Origin: Caulobacterales bacterium
Lineage (GTDB): Bacteria > Pseudomonadota > Alphaproteobacteria > Caulobacterales > Caulobacteraceae
Assembly (NCBI GenBank): GCA_017302105.1
Contig: JAFLCS010000001.1
Span: 558,001 to 622,000, forward strand
DNA: 64,000 bases
Direction: 5' to 3'
Below, piece by piece: positions 18,911-27,280 of this stretch. Both the position numbers and the translations under genes were made by a program. Each line of letters opens with the position of its first letter. Within the stretch, counting starts at the first letter, position 1. The notes under the pieces are model-generated. The model searched no databases and had not been told where the DNA came from. It saw only the letters and a list, made by a program, of their open reading frames with translations.

Positions 18911-19930
18911 TCAGACCGTGCCCGGCAGGGCCTTGAGCTCCGATTCCAGGGCGGCCATGTCCGGCGGCAGGTCAGTTTCGAACCTCAGTGTCTCGCCTGT
19001 GATGGGGTGCACGAACCCGAGTACCGCTGCGTGCAGAGCCTGGCGCTCCAGCCCGGTCGTCCTGATCGCGTCGCGCACGACGGGGGCGGGCGGGCCCGAG
19101 CCATAGACCGGATCGCCCAGAACCGGCGCGCCGATCGACGCCAGGTGGACCCGGATCTGATGGGTGCGCCCGGTATGCAGCCGACAGGCGACGCGCGAGG
19201 CCAGCGGCTGTTCCGCCGGGCCGTAGGCAGTCTGGGTCCGATAGTCGGTGATGGCGATCCGCCCGGAGGTCTTGAGCACGGCCATCTTCTTGCGGTCGGC
19301 GTTGGAGCGGCCGATGCGGTTCTCGACCCGGCCGGACGGCGGACGCGGCCGGCCCCGTGTCAGCGCGATATAGACCCGCTCCAGATCGTGGGCGGCGAAC
19401 AGGGCCGACAGGCCCTGGTGGGCCGCGTCGCTCTTGGCGGCGACCATGACGCCGGAGGTGTCCTTGTCCAGCCGATGCACGATGCCGGGGCGCAGCACCC
19501 CGCCGATGCCCGACAGGCTGTTGCCGCAGTGATGCAGGAGGGCGTTGACCAGGGTGCCGGTCTGGTTGCCCGGAGCGGGGTGGACGGTCATGCCCGCCGG
19601 CTTGTCGACGACGATCAGATGGGCGTCTTCGAACAGCACCGTCAGTGGGATCGCCTCGGCCTGGGGCTCGGCGGGCAGGGGTTCGGGCACGGCGATCAGA
19701 TAGAAGCCTTCGCGGGCCTTGGACGACCCGTCGGTGACGACCTCGCTGGCGAAGGTGATGCGGCCCTCGGCCATCAGGGCCTGGATGCGCGCGCGCGACA
19801 GGTCCGGGGCCGCCGTGGCCAGCGCCTTGTCCAGACGACCGCCGGCGGCCTCGGGGCCGATGTCCACGACCAGCGCCTCGATGAAATCCGGCTCGTCGTC
19901 TTCAAGGGAATCGTGGGGGCCGGGTGGCAA
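18911..19930 (-). CDS. rluD: 23S rRNA pseudouridine synthase, RluD family (TTG start)
   Basis: A 339-residue RluA/RluD-type enzyme. An S4 RNA-binding domain covers about 25-75 (GRLDKALATA, ARIQALMAEGRI). The catalytic domain contains LRPGIVHRLDKDTSGVM with the catalytic Asp155. CRLHTGRTHQIRVHLASIG follows. RluD enzymes make pseudouridine in helix 69 of 23S rRNA. No ATG lies in frame near the N-terminus. A TTG at 19930 has AGGAG 8 bp upstream and gives the right length, so I chose it. The frame stays open for more than 500 codons upstream, antisense to phoD, which is an artefact of composition. Confidence 0.87.
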   Translation of the reverse strand: MPPGPHDSLEDDEPDFIEALVVDIGPEAAGGRLDKALATAAPDLSRARIQALMAEGRITFASEVVTDGSSKAREGFYLIAVPEPLPAEPQAEAIPLTVLFEDAHLIVVDKPAGMTVHPAPGNQTGTLVNALLHHCGNSLSGIGGVLRPGIVHRLDKDTSGVMVAAKSDAAHQGLSALFAAHDLERVYIALTRGRPRPPSGRVENRIGRSNADRKKMAVLKTSGRIAITDYRTQTAYGPAEQPLASRVACRLHTGRTHQIRVHLASIGAPVLGDPVYGSGPPAPVVRDAIRTTGLERQALHAAVLGFVHPITGETLRFETDLPPDMAALESELKALPGTV

Positions 19931-19996
19931 GCGTCTTTCTCCTGTCGTCTTGCGTGGTCTATCACAGGCGGGGCGAAGGCGTGGATGGAGTTGGCG

Positions 19997-21703
19997 ATGA
20001 AGATCGACCGAAGGACGGCGCTGGGCCTGTTCGGAGCCGGGGTGGCGACCCCGGCTTGCGCCAGAGGTGTGCCGCCGGCCCCGGGAACGCCGGGTGCCCG
20101 TTTTGTCCATGGCGTCGCTTCGGGCGATCCAAGCCCGACCGGTGTGGTGCTGTGGACCCGGATCACGCCGGGCGACCCGGCCCAGACTGAACCGATCCGG
20201 CTGGTTGTGCAGGTCTGGCCTTGGGACAGTGGGCGCGGCGCGACCGATGTGGTCGGCACCGCCTATGGGAATGCGGGGCCGGAGCGGGACTGGACCGTAA
20301 AGATCGACCTGGATCGGGATGAGGCCTTCAACGCGCTGGAACCGGGCCGTGACTATGCCTTTCAATTCCGGATCGCTGCGGGAGAAGCGGATCAGGTGTC
20401 GTCGGTCGGGCGGTTTCGCACCCTGCCCGCCGAGGACTCGGCTGAGGAAGTCGTGCTGGCGGTCGCCTCCTGTTCGCTGCATCCGGGGGGCTGGTTCAAC
20501 GCCTATCAGGCCATTGCCGAGCTGGAGCGGGTCGATGCGGTGGTGCACCTGGGCGACTACATCTACGAATACGGGGCGGGTGAGCGCGACTACGGGATGC
20601 GCACGGGGCTGGAGCTGAACCGGATCCCTGAGCCGCCCCACGAGATCGTGACGCTGGACGACTATCGCCGCCGTCACGCCCAGTACAAGACCGACCGCCA
20701 GGCCCAGGCGGCGCACGCCCGGGCGGCCTGGATCATGACCTTCGACGATCACGAAGTGACCAATGATCCGTGGGAGGGAGGGGCCCAGAATCACAACGCC
20801 GACGAAGGCGACTGGTCCGCGCGCAAGGCGGCGGCCCTGACGGCTTATCTGGAATGGAACCCCATCCGTGAGCCGCAATCCGGCGTTCCCTTGCACGATA
20901 CCGTCCGACGCTCGTTCCGGTTCGGCCGAACGGCGGCGCTGCACATGGTCGAGACCCGGCTGAGCGCTCGCTCGCGCCAGCTGGAGTATGAAGACATCAC
21001 GGCCCCCGACGGCACCATCGATCGGACACGTCTGGAGGACCCGGCACGTCAGTTGATGGGGGCGGCCCAGCTGGATTGGCTGGGTGACTCCATGGCCAAT
21101 GGGGCGACATGGCAGGTGCTGGGCAATCAGGTGCTGATGGCCCGGCTTGTCGTGCCCGATCTGGTCGCGGCGGTCGGGCGGGCGGCGATCGAGGCTGCCA
21201 TGCCGGGCTTGGCCGACTATCAGCAGCGCCGCCTGCGCGAGATGGCCGACCTCGGTGCGGCGCAGGCCCCCCTCAATCTGGACGCCTGGGACGGCTACCC
21301 GGCCGAGCGGGCCCGCCTCTACGCCAAGGTACGTCAGGCGGATGCGCGCCTGATCGTCCTGACCGGCGACAGTCATGCGGCCTGGGCGTCGAATCTGCAT
21401 GATGTCCAGGGGCAGGTCGGGGTCGAGTTCGGCGGGACGGCGATCTCCAGCCCCCAACCGTCCTATTCGAGGGCTTTGCCGGGTGCCCCGATGGCCGAGC
21501 TGACCGTGGCTGCCAGCCCGGATCTGCAATGGTGCGAGTTTGAGCCGCGGGGCTTCTTCGTGCTCAGCCTGACGCCGCAGCGTGCCCAATGCCGGATGAT
21601 GGGGGTTTCGAGCATCCTGTCGCCCGACTTCTCGACCGATGAGCGCGCCCGCTTCACTGTCCCGGCGCGGACGAGCGGGCTGGGGCCGCTGGAGCGACGC
21701 TGA
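19997..21703 (+). CDS. phoD: Alkaline phosphatase D family protein (Tat-exported)
   Basis: A 568-residue PhoD-type phosphatase or phosphodiesterase. The N-terminus MKIDRRTALGLFGAG is a twin-arginine signal. The PhoD N-terminal domain has FVHGVASGDPSPTGVVLWTR. Metal-site motifs are HLGDYIYEYG, TFDDHEVTND and LTGDSHAAWASN. Family enzymes use Ca2+/Fe3+ and are released folded to the periplasm. The start at 19997 is favoured over 19985 because GGAG lies 6 bp upstream. It is divergent from rluD with only 66 bp between starts. Confidence 0.88.
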   Translation: MKIDRRTALGLFGAGVATPACARGVPPAPGTPGARFVHGVASGDPSPTGVVLWTRITPGDPAQTEPIRLVVQVWPWDSGRGATDVVGTAYGNAGPERDWTVKIDLDRDEAFNALEPGRDYAFQFRIAAGEADQVSSVGRFRTLPAEDSAEEVVLAVASCSLHPGGWFNAYQAIAELERVDAVVHLGDYIYEYGAGERDYGMRTGLELNRIPEPPHEIVTLDDYRRRHAQYKTDRQAQAAHARAAWIMTFDDHEVTNDPWEGGAQNHNADEGDWSARKAAALTAYLEWNPIREPQSGVPLHDTVRRSFRFGRTAALHMVETRLSARSRQLEYEDITAPDGTIDRTRLEDPARQLMGAAQLDWLGDSMANGATWQVLGNQVLMARLVVPDLVAAVGRAAIEAAMPGLADYQQRRLREMADLGAAQAPLNLDAWDGYPAERARLYAKVRQADARLIVLTGDSHAAWASNLHDVQGQVGVEFGGTAISSPQPSYSRALPGAPMAELTVAASPDLQWCEFEPRGFFVLSLTPQRAQCRMMGVSSILSPDFSTDERARFTVPARTSGLGPLERR

Positions 21704-21710
21704 CGCCAAA

Positions 21711-21743
21711 ATAAAACCGCCCCGGCCGGAGGCCGGGGCGGTT
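21711..21743 (-). terminator. Strong terminator shared by exbD and phoD
   Basis: A perfect 13-bp stem AACCGCCCCGGCC / GGCCGGGGCGGTT (21715-21727, 21731-21743) with a GGA loop. Read on the minus strand it is followed by TTATTTT, so it terminates exbD. On the plus strand the tail after phoD is only TT plus CTAC, giving weaker termination. Confidence 0.8.
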
Positions 21744-21766
21744 CTACGCTTGGGATGGGGATGACC

Positions 21767-22210
21767 CTATTCGATGTCTTCGTTGATCAGGCCAACCTGG
21801 AGCCAGCCCTTGGTCTGAAGATCGTTCATCACGGTCATGAAGTCGTTGTACGGCACATCGGCGTCCGCACGGATCATGACGCGCTCGTCGCGGGCCCCGA
21901 GACGGGAGAACAGCTCGCTGTCCAGGCCGTCCAGAGTCACCTCGGCGGGAACGCCTTCACCCGTGGCCACGAAAATCCGACCACCCTGCGCCAGCGAAAT
22001 GAAGGTCGGCGGCGGCGGCGGCGGCGCGTCCGGCGGCGGCGGAATCGGCGGCGGCAGGTCCAGTCGGATCGACACGGTGGCCAGCGGCGCGGACACCATG
22101 AAGATGATCAGCAGGACCAGCATGACGTCCACGAAGGGCGTCACGTTGATATCTGCGTTCTGCTCGGTCGGAGCGCCCTTGCCGGACGGACCGGAGAGTT
22201 TCGCTGCCAT
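21767..22210 (-). CDS. exbD: Biopolymer transport protein ExbD/TolR
   Basis: A 147-residue proton-channel partner subunit. One membrane helix (about 28-48, [20 protein letters not shown]) contains the conserved Asp28 of the [15 protein letters not shown] motif, which is essential for proton-motive-force use. A Pro-rich stretch and a periplasmic domain with [19 protein letters not shown] follow. ExbD works with ExbB and TonB (or TolQ), none of which is adjacent. The start at 22210 is the only sensible one. It lies 113 bp downstream of folE. Confidence 0.9.
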   Translation of the reverse strand: MAAKLSGPSGKGAPTEQNADINVTPFVDVMLVLLIIFMVSAPLATVSIRLDLPPPIPPPPDAPPPPPPTFISLAQGGRIFVATGEGVPAEVTLDGLDSELFSRLGARDERVMIRADADVPYNDFMTVMNDLQTKGWLQVGLINEDIE

Positions 22211-22323
22211 GCGTCGATGACCTCCAAACGGCCCGCAGAGCGAACCTACTTTCGGCGTTTCTTGGCGACTGCAAGCCAGCTTGTAAAGCGCCGACTGCGG
22301 ACTCGCCGCACGACAGGGCCAAA

Positions 22324-22935
22324 TTACGCCTGATGAGCGAGTTTCAGGAAGCGATCTACCAAACGCGGGTCTTCCTTGAAGGCGCCGGTGAAGCGATTGG
22401 TCACGGTGGAGACATGGCGGTGGTTGACGCCGCGCGTCGTCATGCACTGGTGCTCGGCCTCAATCAGAACCGCGACCCCGCGCGGTTCGAGCGCCGTTTC
22501 GATCGCCTCAACGATCTGGTTGGTCAGGGTTTCCTGGCTCTGGAGGCGCCGTGAAAAGATCTCGACGACCCGGGCCAGCTTGGAGATGCCGACCACCTTG
22601 TCGCCCGGAATATAGGCGACGGTCGCCTGTCCGAGGAACGGGGCCATGTGGTGTTCGCAGTGACTTTCGACCTCGACATGGCGCAGCACCACCATGTCGT
22701 CATAGCCGGTGACGTCCTCAAAGACCCGCGACAGATCCCTGGCCGGGTCCTGGCCATATCCGGAGAACCATTCGTCATAGGCGTCCACGACGCGCCGAGG
22801 CGTATCGACCAGCCCGGGACGCTCCGGATTGTCACCGGCCCAGGCAATGAGGGTGCGGACGGCTTCCAGGGCCTCGTCACGCGTCGGCCGACGGCGGTCG
22901 TCGTTGCCGACCAACTGGGGTTTGAAAGCGTCCAT
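22324..22935 (-). CDS. folE: GTP cyclohydrolase I
   Basis: A 203-residue enzyme that converts GTP to 7,8-dihydroneopterin triphosphate, the first step of tetrahydrofolate synthesis. Family signatures are [17 protein letters not shown], the zinc motif [12 protein letters not shown] (Cys93, His96), [19 protein letters not shown] and [11 protein letters not shown], which carries the third zinc ligand. Length and N-terminus are normal. It is divergent from cysS with 89 bp between starts. Confidence 0.95.
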   Translation of the reverse strand: MDAFKPQLVGNDDRRRPTRDEALEAVRTLIAWAGDNPERPGLVDTPRRVVDAYDEWFSGYGQDPARDLSRVFEDVTGYDDMVVLRHVEVESHCEHHMAPFLGQATVAYIPGDKVVGISKLARVVEIFSRRLQSQETLTNQIVEAIETALEPRGVAVLIEAEHQCMTTRGVNHRHVSTVTNRFTGAFKEDPRLVDRFLKLAHQA

Positions 22936-23024
22936 TACACTCGAAAAGGGCTGGACCCGCCGTTGGCCGGGCCTGAGGTTGGGCTATATGGGGCAGACGG
23001 ACCCGCCTGCCAAGGAACGGCTGA

Positions 23025-24455
23025 ATGCCCTTGAAGCTGCACGACACCCTGACCCGCGAGAAGCGGCTGTTCGAACCGGCCCTGGCCGACCGGGTGTCGA
23101 TGTATGTCTGTGGGCCCACCGTCTATAATCACGCCCATATCGGCAATGCCCGCCCGGCGGTGGTGTTCGACGTGCTGTTCCGCCTGTTGCAGCGGCTCTA
23201 TCCAGACCGCCAGGTGACCTATGCCCGCAACATCACCGACGTCGACGACAAGATAAATCAGAAGGCGGCGGACGAGGGCGTCGAGATCGGTGTCATTACC
23301 GAACGCTATACCGAGATCTATCACCGGGACCTGGATGCCTTGGGTTGCCTCAGGCCGACGGTCGAGCCGCGCGCGACCCAGCACATGGTCGAAATGGTTG
23401 GCCTGATCGAGCAGATCCTGGCCGACGGCACCGCCTATGTGGCCGAGGGAGAGGTACTGTTCGACGTCGCCCGCTTCGACTCCGGGACCGGGCGCTACGG
23501 TGCCCTGTCGAACCGAAGCCTGGACGACATGATCGCCGGGGCCCGTGTCGAGGTGGCCGGCAACAAGGAGAATGCCGCTGATTTCGTGCTGTGGAAGCCG
23601 TCGAAGCCGGGTGAGCCGTCCTGGGCCGGTCCGCGTGACCCGACCACTGGCGAGCCGATGCCGGGGCGCCCCGGCTGGCATATCGAATGCTCGGCCATGG
23701 CTGAAAAGGTGCTGGGTCTGCCCTTCGACATCCACGGCGGCGGGCTGGATCTGATCTTTCCGCACCATACCAACGAGATCGCCCAATCGTGCGCGGCTCA
23801 TGGCCTTGCGGCCAACACCGACTATGCCCGGTTCTGGATGCACAACGGCTTCCTGACCATGGACGCCGAGAAGATGTCCAAGAGCCTGGGCAATGTCAGT
23901 TTGATCACCGAGCTGCTCGAACGTCAGCCCGGCGAGGTCCTGCGCCTGGCCTTGCTGAGCGCCCACTATCGGGGGCCGCTGGACTGGACTGACCAGCTGG
24001 TCGACCAGGCGCGCAAGAACCTCGACCGCCTGTACGGAGCCCTGAGACGGGCCGCCGATGCGGGTGGGATCGCGGATTCTGAAGCTCCTGCCGCCATGGT
24101 GGAGGCGCTGTCCGACGACCTGAATACGCCTGCGGCGCTGGCGGTGTTGTTCGAGGCGGCGGGAGCCGTCGAGCGTGCCCTGAACGATTCAGAGCCGACC
24201 ACGGCGGCCGCGCGCGCCGGAGAACTCAGGGCGGCCGGCCGGCTGATCGGACTGTTGCAGCAGGATCCGAACGTCTGGTTCGAGGGGGGGGCCGACGACG
24301 CCTTGAAAGCCCAGGTCGAGGCGCTGCTGGAGGCGCGCGCCGCCGCGCGCGCGACCAGGGACTGGCCCGCCGCCGACCGTATCCGCGACGAGCTGTCGGC
24401 GCTGAATGTCGTGGTGATGGACGGTCCCAACGGCGCGACCTGGCGGCGGGGGTAG
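23025..24455 (+). CDS. cysS: Cysteinyl-tRNA synthetase
   Basis: A 476-residue class I synthetase. Its HIGH-type motif is in YNHAHIGNARP and its KMSKS motif in AEKMSKSLGN. Zinc-site residues appear in the N-terminal MYVCGPTVY, in HIECSAMAEK and in FPHHTNEIAQS. The C-terminal helical DALR-like region (DDLNTPAALAVLFEAA) binds tRNA(Cys). The start at 23025 gives MPLKLHDTLTREK, normal for the family. No downstream coupling is evident. Confidence 0.95.
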   Translation: MPLKLHDTLTREKRLFEPALADRVSMYVCGPTVYNHAHIGNARPAVVFDVLFRLLQRLYPDRQVTYARNITDVDDKINQKAADEGVEIGVITERYTEIYHRDLDALGCLRPTVEPRATQHMVEMVGLIEQILADGTAYVAEGEVLFDVARFDSGTGRYGALSNRSLDDMIAGARVEVAGNKENAADFVLWKPSKPGEPSWAGPRDPTTGEPMPGRPGWHIECSAMAEKVLGLPFDIHGGGLDLIFPHHTNEIAQSCAAHGLAANTDYARFWMHNGFLTMDAEKMSKSLGNVSLITELLERQPGEVLRLALLSAHYRGPLDWTDQLVDQARKNLDRLYGALRRAADAGGIADSEAPAAMVEALSDDLNTPAALAVLFEAAGAVERALNDSEPTTAAARAGELRAAGRLIGLLQQDPNVWFEGGADDALKAQVEALLEARAAARATRDWPAADRIRDELSALNVVVMDGPNGATWRRG

Positions 24456-24533
24456 CTTTCTGTGTCCTGTCCCTGCGCGGGACAAGGATCATTGAAGCGA
24501 GACGCGGGACGGGGAACACACTAAGAACATCCC

Positions 24534-25739
24534 ATGGCCGCCGTCGAATCCCTCACCGCCCTCCAGGCCCGGCGTATTGCGCTGTTGGCGCAAGGGTTTG
24601 GGGATCGTCGCCCGGCGCGGCCCGGCAAGACCCACCTGAAGCGGGTGTTCGACCGGGTCGGGCTGATCCAGATCGATTCGGTCAATGTGCTGAGCCGGTC
24701 GCACTATCTGCCGCCGTTCGCGCGGCTGGGGGGCTATGACCACGGTGATCTGGACGCCCTGGCCTGGGGCGGTCGGAAGAAGCTGTTCGAATACTGGGGC
24801 CACGAGGCCTCGCTGATCCCGATCGAGCATCAGCCGCTGTTGCGCTGGCGCATGGCGCGGGCGGAGGCCGGGATCGGCACCTATTCCGGCCTGGCCCGGT
24901 TCGGCCGCGAGAAACGGACCTATATCGAACAGGTGCTGGACCAGATCCGGCGGCGCGGCCCGCTGTCGGCGGGCGAGCTGGACCAGGCCGGCAAGGGTGC
25001 CGGCGGATGGTGGGGCTGGTCGGACGGTAAGCGCGCGGTCGAATGGCTGTTCTGGGCCGGGCTGGTCACGACCGCGACTCGGCGCGGGTTCGAGCGCCTG
25101 TACGACCTTCCCGAGCGCGTGCTGCCGGCTGAGATTGTGGCGACCCCGACCCCGACCGTCGAGGACGCGCAAGCAAAGCTGATCGAGATCGCAGCCAGGG
25201 CCATGGGTGTGGCCACCGAGACCGACCTGAGAGACTATTTTCGCATGGACCCGGCCGAGACGCGCGCGCGGATAGCCGAGCTTGAAGAAGCGGGCGTGCT
25301 GATCCCGGTCCAGGTCAAGGGCTGGGGCAGGCCGGCGTGGCTGCATCACCAGGCACCGCGACCCCGGCCGGTGGCGGCGACGGCCCTGTTGTCGCCGTTC
25401 GACAATCTGATCTGGCGGCGCGAGCGGGCCGAGCGGATCTTCGGCTTTCACTACCGGATTGAGATCTATGTCCCGGCCCACAAGCGCACCCACGGCTATT
25501 ACGTCCTGCCCTTCCTGCAGAACGCACGCCTGACCGCGCGGGTCGATCTGAAGGCGGACCGGCAGGCGAAGGTATTGCGGGTGCAGGCGGTGCATCGGGA
25601 GGATCACGCTGAGCCGGAGGCAGTGGCGCCGGATCTGGCGTTGCGCCTGCTGGACATGGCGCGGTGGAAGGGGCTTTCGGCCGTCCAGGTGAGGGGCGAG
25701 GGCGGGATGGCGGTGGCGCTGCGGGGGGCGCTGGCCTGA
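24534..25739 (+). CDS. Winged-helix YcaQ-family protein (crosslink-repair glycosylase-like)
   Basis: A 401-residue soluble protein of the HTH_42/YcaQ family. Diagnostic features are the N-terminal QARRIALLAQGF, QIDSVNVLSRSHYLPPFARLG and FEYWGHEASLIP; the C-terminal PFDNLIWRRERAERIFGFHYRIEIYVP; and YVLPFLQNARLTARVDLKADR. E. coli YcaQ is a DNA glycosylase that unhooks interstrand crosslinks. The Gln-x-Asp and Gln residues used there are conserved here in QIDSVNV. Function is inferred by family. It is monocistronic. Confidence 0.87.
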   Translation: MAAVESLTALQARRIALLAQGFGDRRPARPGKTHLKRVFDRVGLIQIDSVNVLSRSHYLPPFARLGGYDHGDLDALAWGGRKKLFEYWGHEASLIPIEHQPLLRWRMARAEAGIGTYSGLARFGREKRTYIEQVLDQIRRRGPLSAGELDQAGKGAGGWWGWSDGKRAVEWLFWAGLVTTATRRGFERLYDLPERVLPAEIVATPTPTVEDAQAKLIEIAARAMGVATETDLRDYFRMDPAETRARIAELEEAGVLIPVQVKGWGRPAWLHHQAPRPRPVAATALLSPFDNLIWRRERAERIFGFHYRIEIYVPAHKRTHGYYVLPFLQNARLTARVDLKADRQAKVLRVQAVHREDHAEPEAVAPDLALRLLDMARWKGLSAVQVRGEGGMAVALRGALA

Positions 25740-25760
25740 AGGCCGGGGGGCAATTCGAGC

Positions 25761-25805
25761 TTGACGGGATGTAACCTTGAGGCGATATGTCACCTAAGGG
25801 TTACA
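25761..25805 (+). promoter_or_regulatory. Candidate promoter with dyad operator for the membrane gene/XRE pair
   Basis: TTGACG (25761-25766) with GATATG 17 bp later resembles a moderate promoter. The inverted repeat TGTAACC (25770-25776) ... GGTTACA (25799-25805) straddles the -10 region, which suggests a repressor operator. Autoregulation by the downstream XRE protein is inference. Confidence 0.4.
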
Positions 25806-25833
25806 TAAGATCTTTCGCTTCGCGAGGTGAACC

Positions 25834-26283
25834 GTGACAAAGCAAACTCGGCGCGAGCGCCTGCAGGCCGAGCGGACCAGGCAGCTCTGGATGTTTCCGC
25901 TTACCAACGTCGTCATGCTGATCGTGGCGGCGGAGGCCTAGCGTGACATTCAGGCCGGTGAGACTGGATTCTTTGACTATATGCGCCTGGGCTTGCCGAT
26001 CCTCTATGCCTGGCTGGTGGTCGCGGTGATCATGGGCTGGGATTTCGTCTCGCGGCGAGAGCGAAAGCACCTCGATGACGAACTCAGTCGCGCGTTCCGG
26101 GCGCGGTCGCTCGGCTTGGCTTTCGTCGTCCTGATGGCGGCGGGCACGATCGTTTTGGCGATCAGCCTCTGGCGACCGGAGTGGACGGTTCCGGCTATCG
26201 TGCTGGCTGTGACGCTAGGCGGATCGGTCGCGGGCTGCCGCTTCGCCTGGTTGGACCGACAGGCGGGCAGGGCCGATGGGTGA
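25834..26283 (+). pseudogene. Membrane protein gene interrupted by an in-frame amber codon
   Basis: A GTG at 25834, with GAGG 7 bp upstream, opens a frame of 150 codons that is continuous to 26283 except for TAG at 25939-25941 (codon 36). The reading is VTKQTRRERLQAERTRQLWM, a first hydrophobic segment, TAG, then FFDYMRLGLPILYAWLVVAV and two or three more membrane helices. The downstream part could restart at the ATG at 25981 (100 residues). Its end overlaps the XRE start by 8 bp. The layout of a four-helix membrane protein plus small XRE regulator is common in bacteria. A one-base change from a sense codon or a sequencing error would explain the stop. Confidence 0.65.
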
Positions 26284-26485
26284 TCCCCGGCTCGGTTCGC
26301 ATCTCAAGCAGGTCCGCACGGAAGCGGGTCTGACCCAGGCGGAACTGGCGGAGCGGATCGGGGTGTCGCGCAAGACGATCAACACGGTGGAGAACGGCGT
26401 TTTCATACCGTCCACCCTGCTGGCCCTGGATCTAGCGCGGGCGTTGGGGACGTCGGTCGAAGCGCTGTTCTTCTTGAAGGACTGA
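26276..26485 (+). CDS. Small XRE-family transcriptional regulator
   Basis: A 69-residue protein that is one Cro/CI helix-turn-helix domain: LGSHLKQVRTEAGLTQAELA then ERIGVSRKTINTVENGVFIP, the recognition helix. It is the compact YgzD/'HTH-type regulator' type usually encoded next to a membrane protein. Here it starts inside the end of the interrupted membrane gene, so its translation is probably coupled. The likely target is the dyad at 25770-25805 upstream. Confidence 0.85.
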   Translation: MGDPRLGSHLKQVRTEAGLTQAELAERIGVSRKTINTVENGVFIPSTLLALDLARALGTSVEALFFLKD

Positions 26486-26512
26486 CGGTGCGAAGGCTGC
26501 TAGGTTTTGAGT

Positions 26513-27280
26513 ATGAGCAAGAAAGCCACCAAGGCCTATGAGGCCGAACTGGAACAGCTGCAGATCGCCCTGGTTGAAAGTCAGGTCTGGGCCATTGAGC
26601 AGGGCCGCAAGATCCTGGTGATCTTCGAGGGCCGCGACACCGCCGGCAAGGGCGGAGCGATCAAGCGGGTGACGGAGCACATGGCCCCGCGCCAGACCCG
26701 GGTCGTTTCCCTGCCCAAGCCGTCCGATCGCGAAATCACCCAGTGGTATTTCCAGCGCTATGTCGCCCACCTCCCGGCGGCGGGAGAGGCCGTGTTGTTC
26801 GACCGCTCCTGGTACAACCGGGCCGGGGTCGAGGTGGTGATGGGCTTTTCGACCCCTGAAGAGCAGGCCGACTTCATCCGCGACGTCCCCCGGTTCGAGG
26901 AAATGCTGATCGAAGGCGGCGTCCAGATCGTGAAATTCTGGCTCGACATCTCCAAGGCCGAACAGGCCGCCCGCCTGACGGCGCGAGTCGACGATCCGCT
27001 CAAGAAGTTCAAGATCTCGTCGCTGGACGGCGAGGCCCAGAAGCGCTGGGACGACTATACCGTCGCGCGCGACGCCATGCTGTCGGCCAGCCACACCCGC
27101 CATGCGCCCTGGACCATCGTGGCGACCGATAAGAAAAAGAAGGCCCGGCTCAACGTCCTGCGCCATCTGGTGCGACAGATCGGAGCGCCCACGGTCACCG
27201 TACCGGTGAAGGCCCCGGATGCAGGGATTTGCTTCGACTTCGAATCCACGGCCCTGACCGACGGGCGGCTGGCCCGTTGA
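26513..27280 (+). CDS. ppk2: Polyphosphate kinase 2
   Basis: A 255-residue class I PPK2, which uses polyphosphate to phosphorylate nucleoside diphosphates, or the reverse. Walker A is FEGRDTAGKGGAIKR, Walker B is VLFDRSWYNRAGVE, and a lid region is rich in Arg/Lys (DDPLKKFKISSLDGEAQKRW). It is soluble. The ATG at 26513 is chosen over an upstream TTG. The stop overlaps the presumed ubiA TTG start (TTGA). Confidence 0.9.
   Translation: MSKKATKAYEAELEQLQIALVESQVWAIEQGRKILVIFEGRDTAGKGGAIKRVTEHMAPRQTRVVSLPKPSDREITQWYFQRYVAHLPAAGEAVLFDRSWYNRAGVEVVMGFSTPEEQADFIRDVPRFEEMLIEGGVQIVKFWLDISKAEQAARLTARVDDPLKKFKISSLDGEAQKRWDDYTVARDAMLSASHTRHAPWTIVATDKKKKARLNVLRHLVRQIGAPTVTVPVKAPDAGICFDFESTALTDGRLAR

Noticed and set aside
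18446-21703. A single 1085-codon plus-strand frame upstream of and including phoD
   Set aside because: The part before 19997 lies antisense to rluD and the lipoprotein genes. High GC removes stops; the Tat signal and ribosome site place the real start at 19997.
24468-24484. Inverted repeat TGTCCC/GGGACA after cysS
   Set aside because: The stem is only 6 bp with no T-run, so it is not a convincing terminator.
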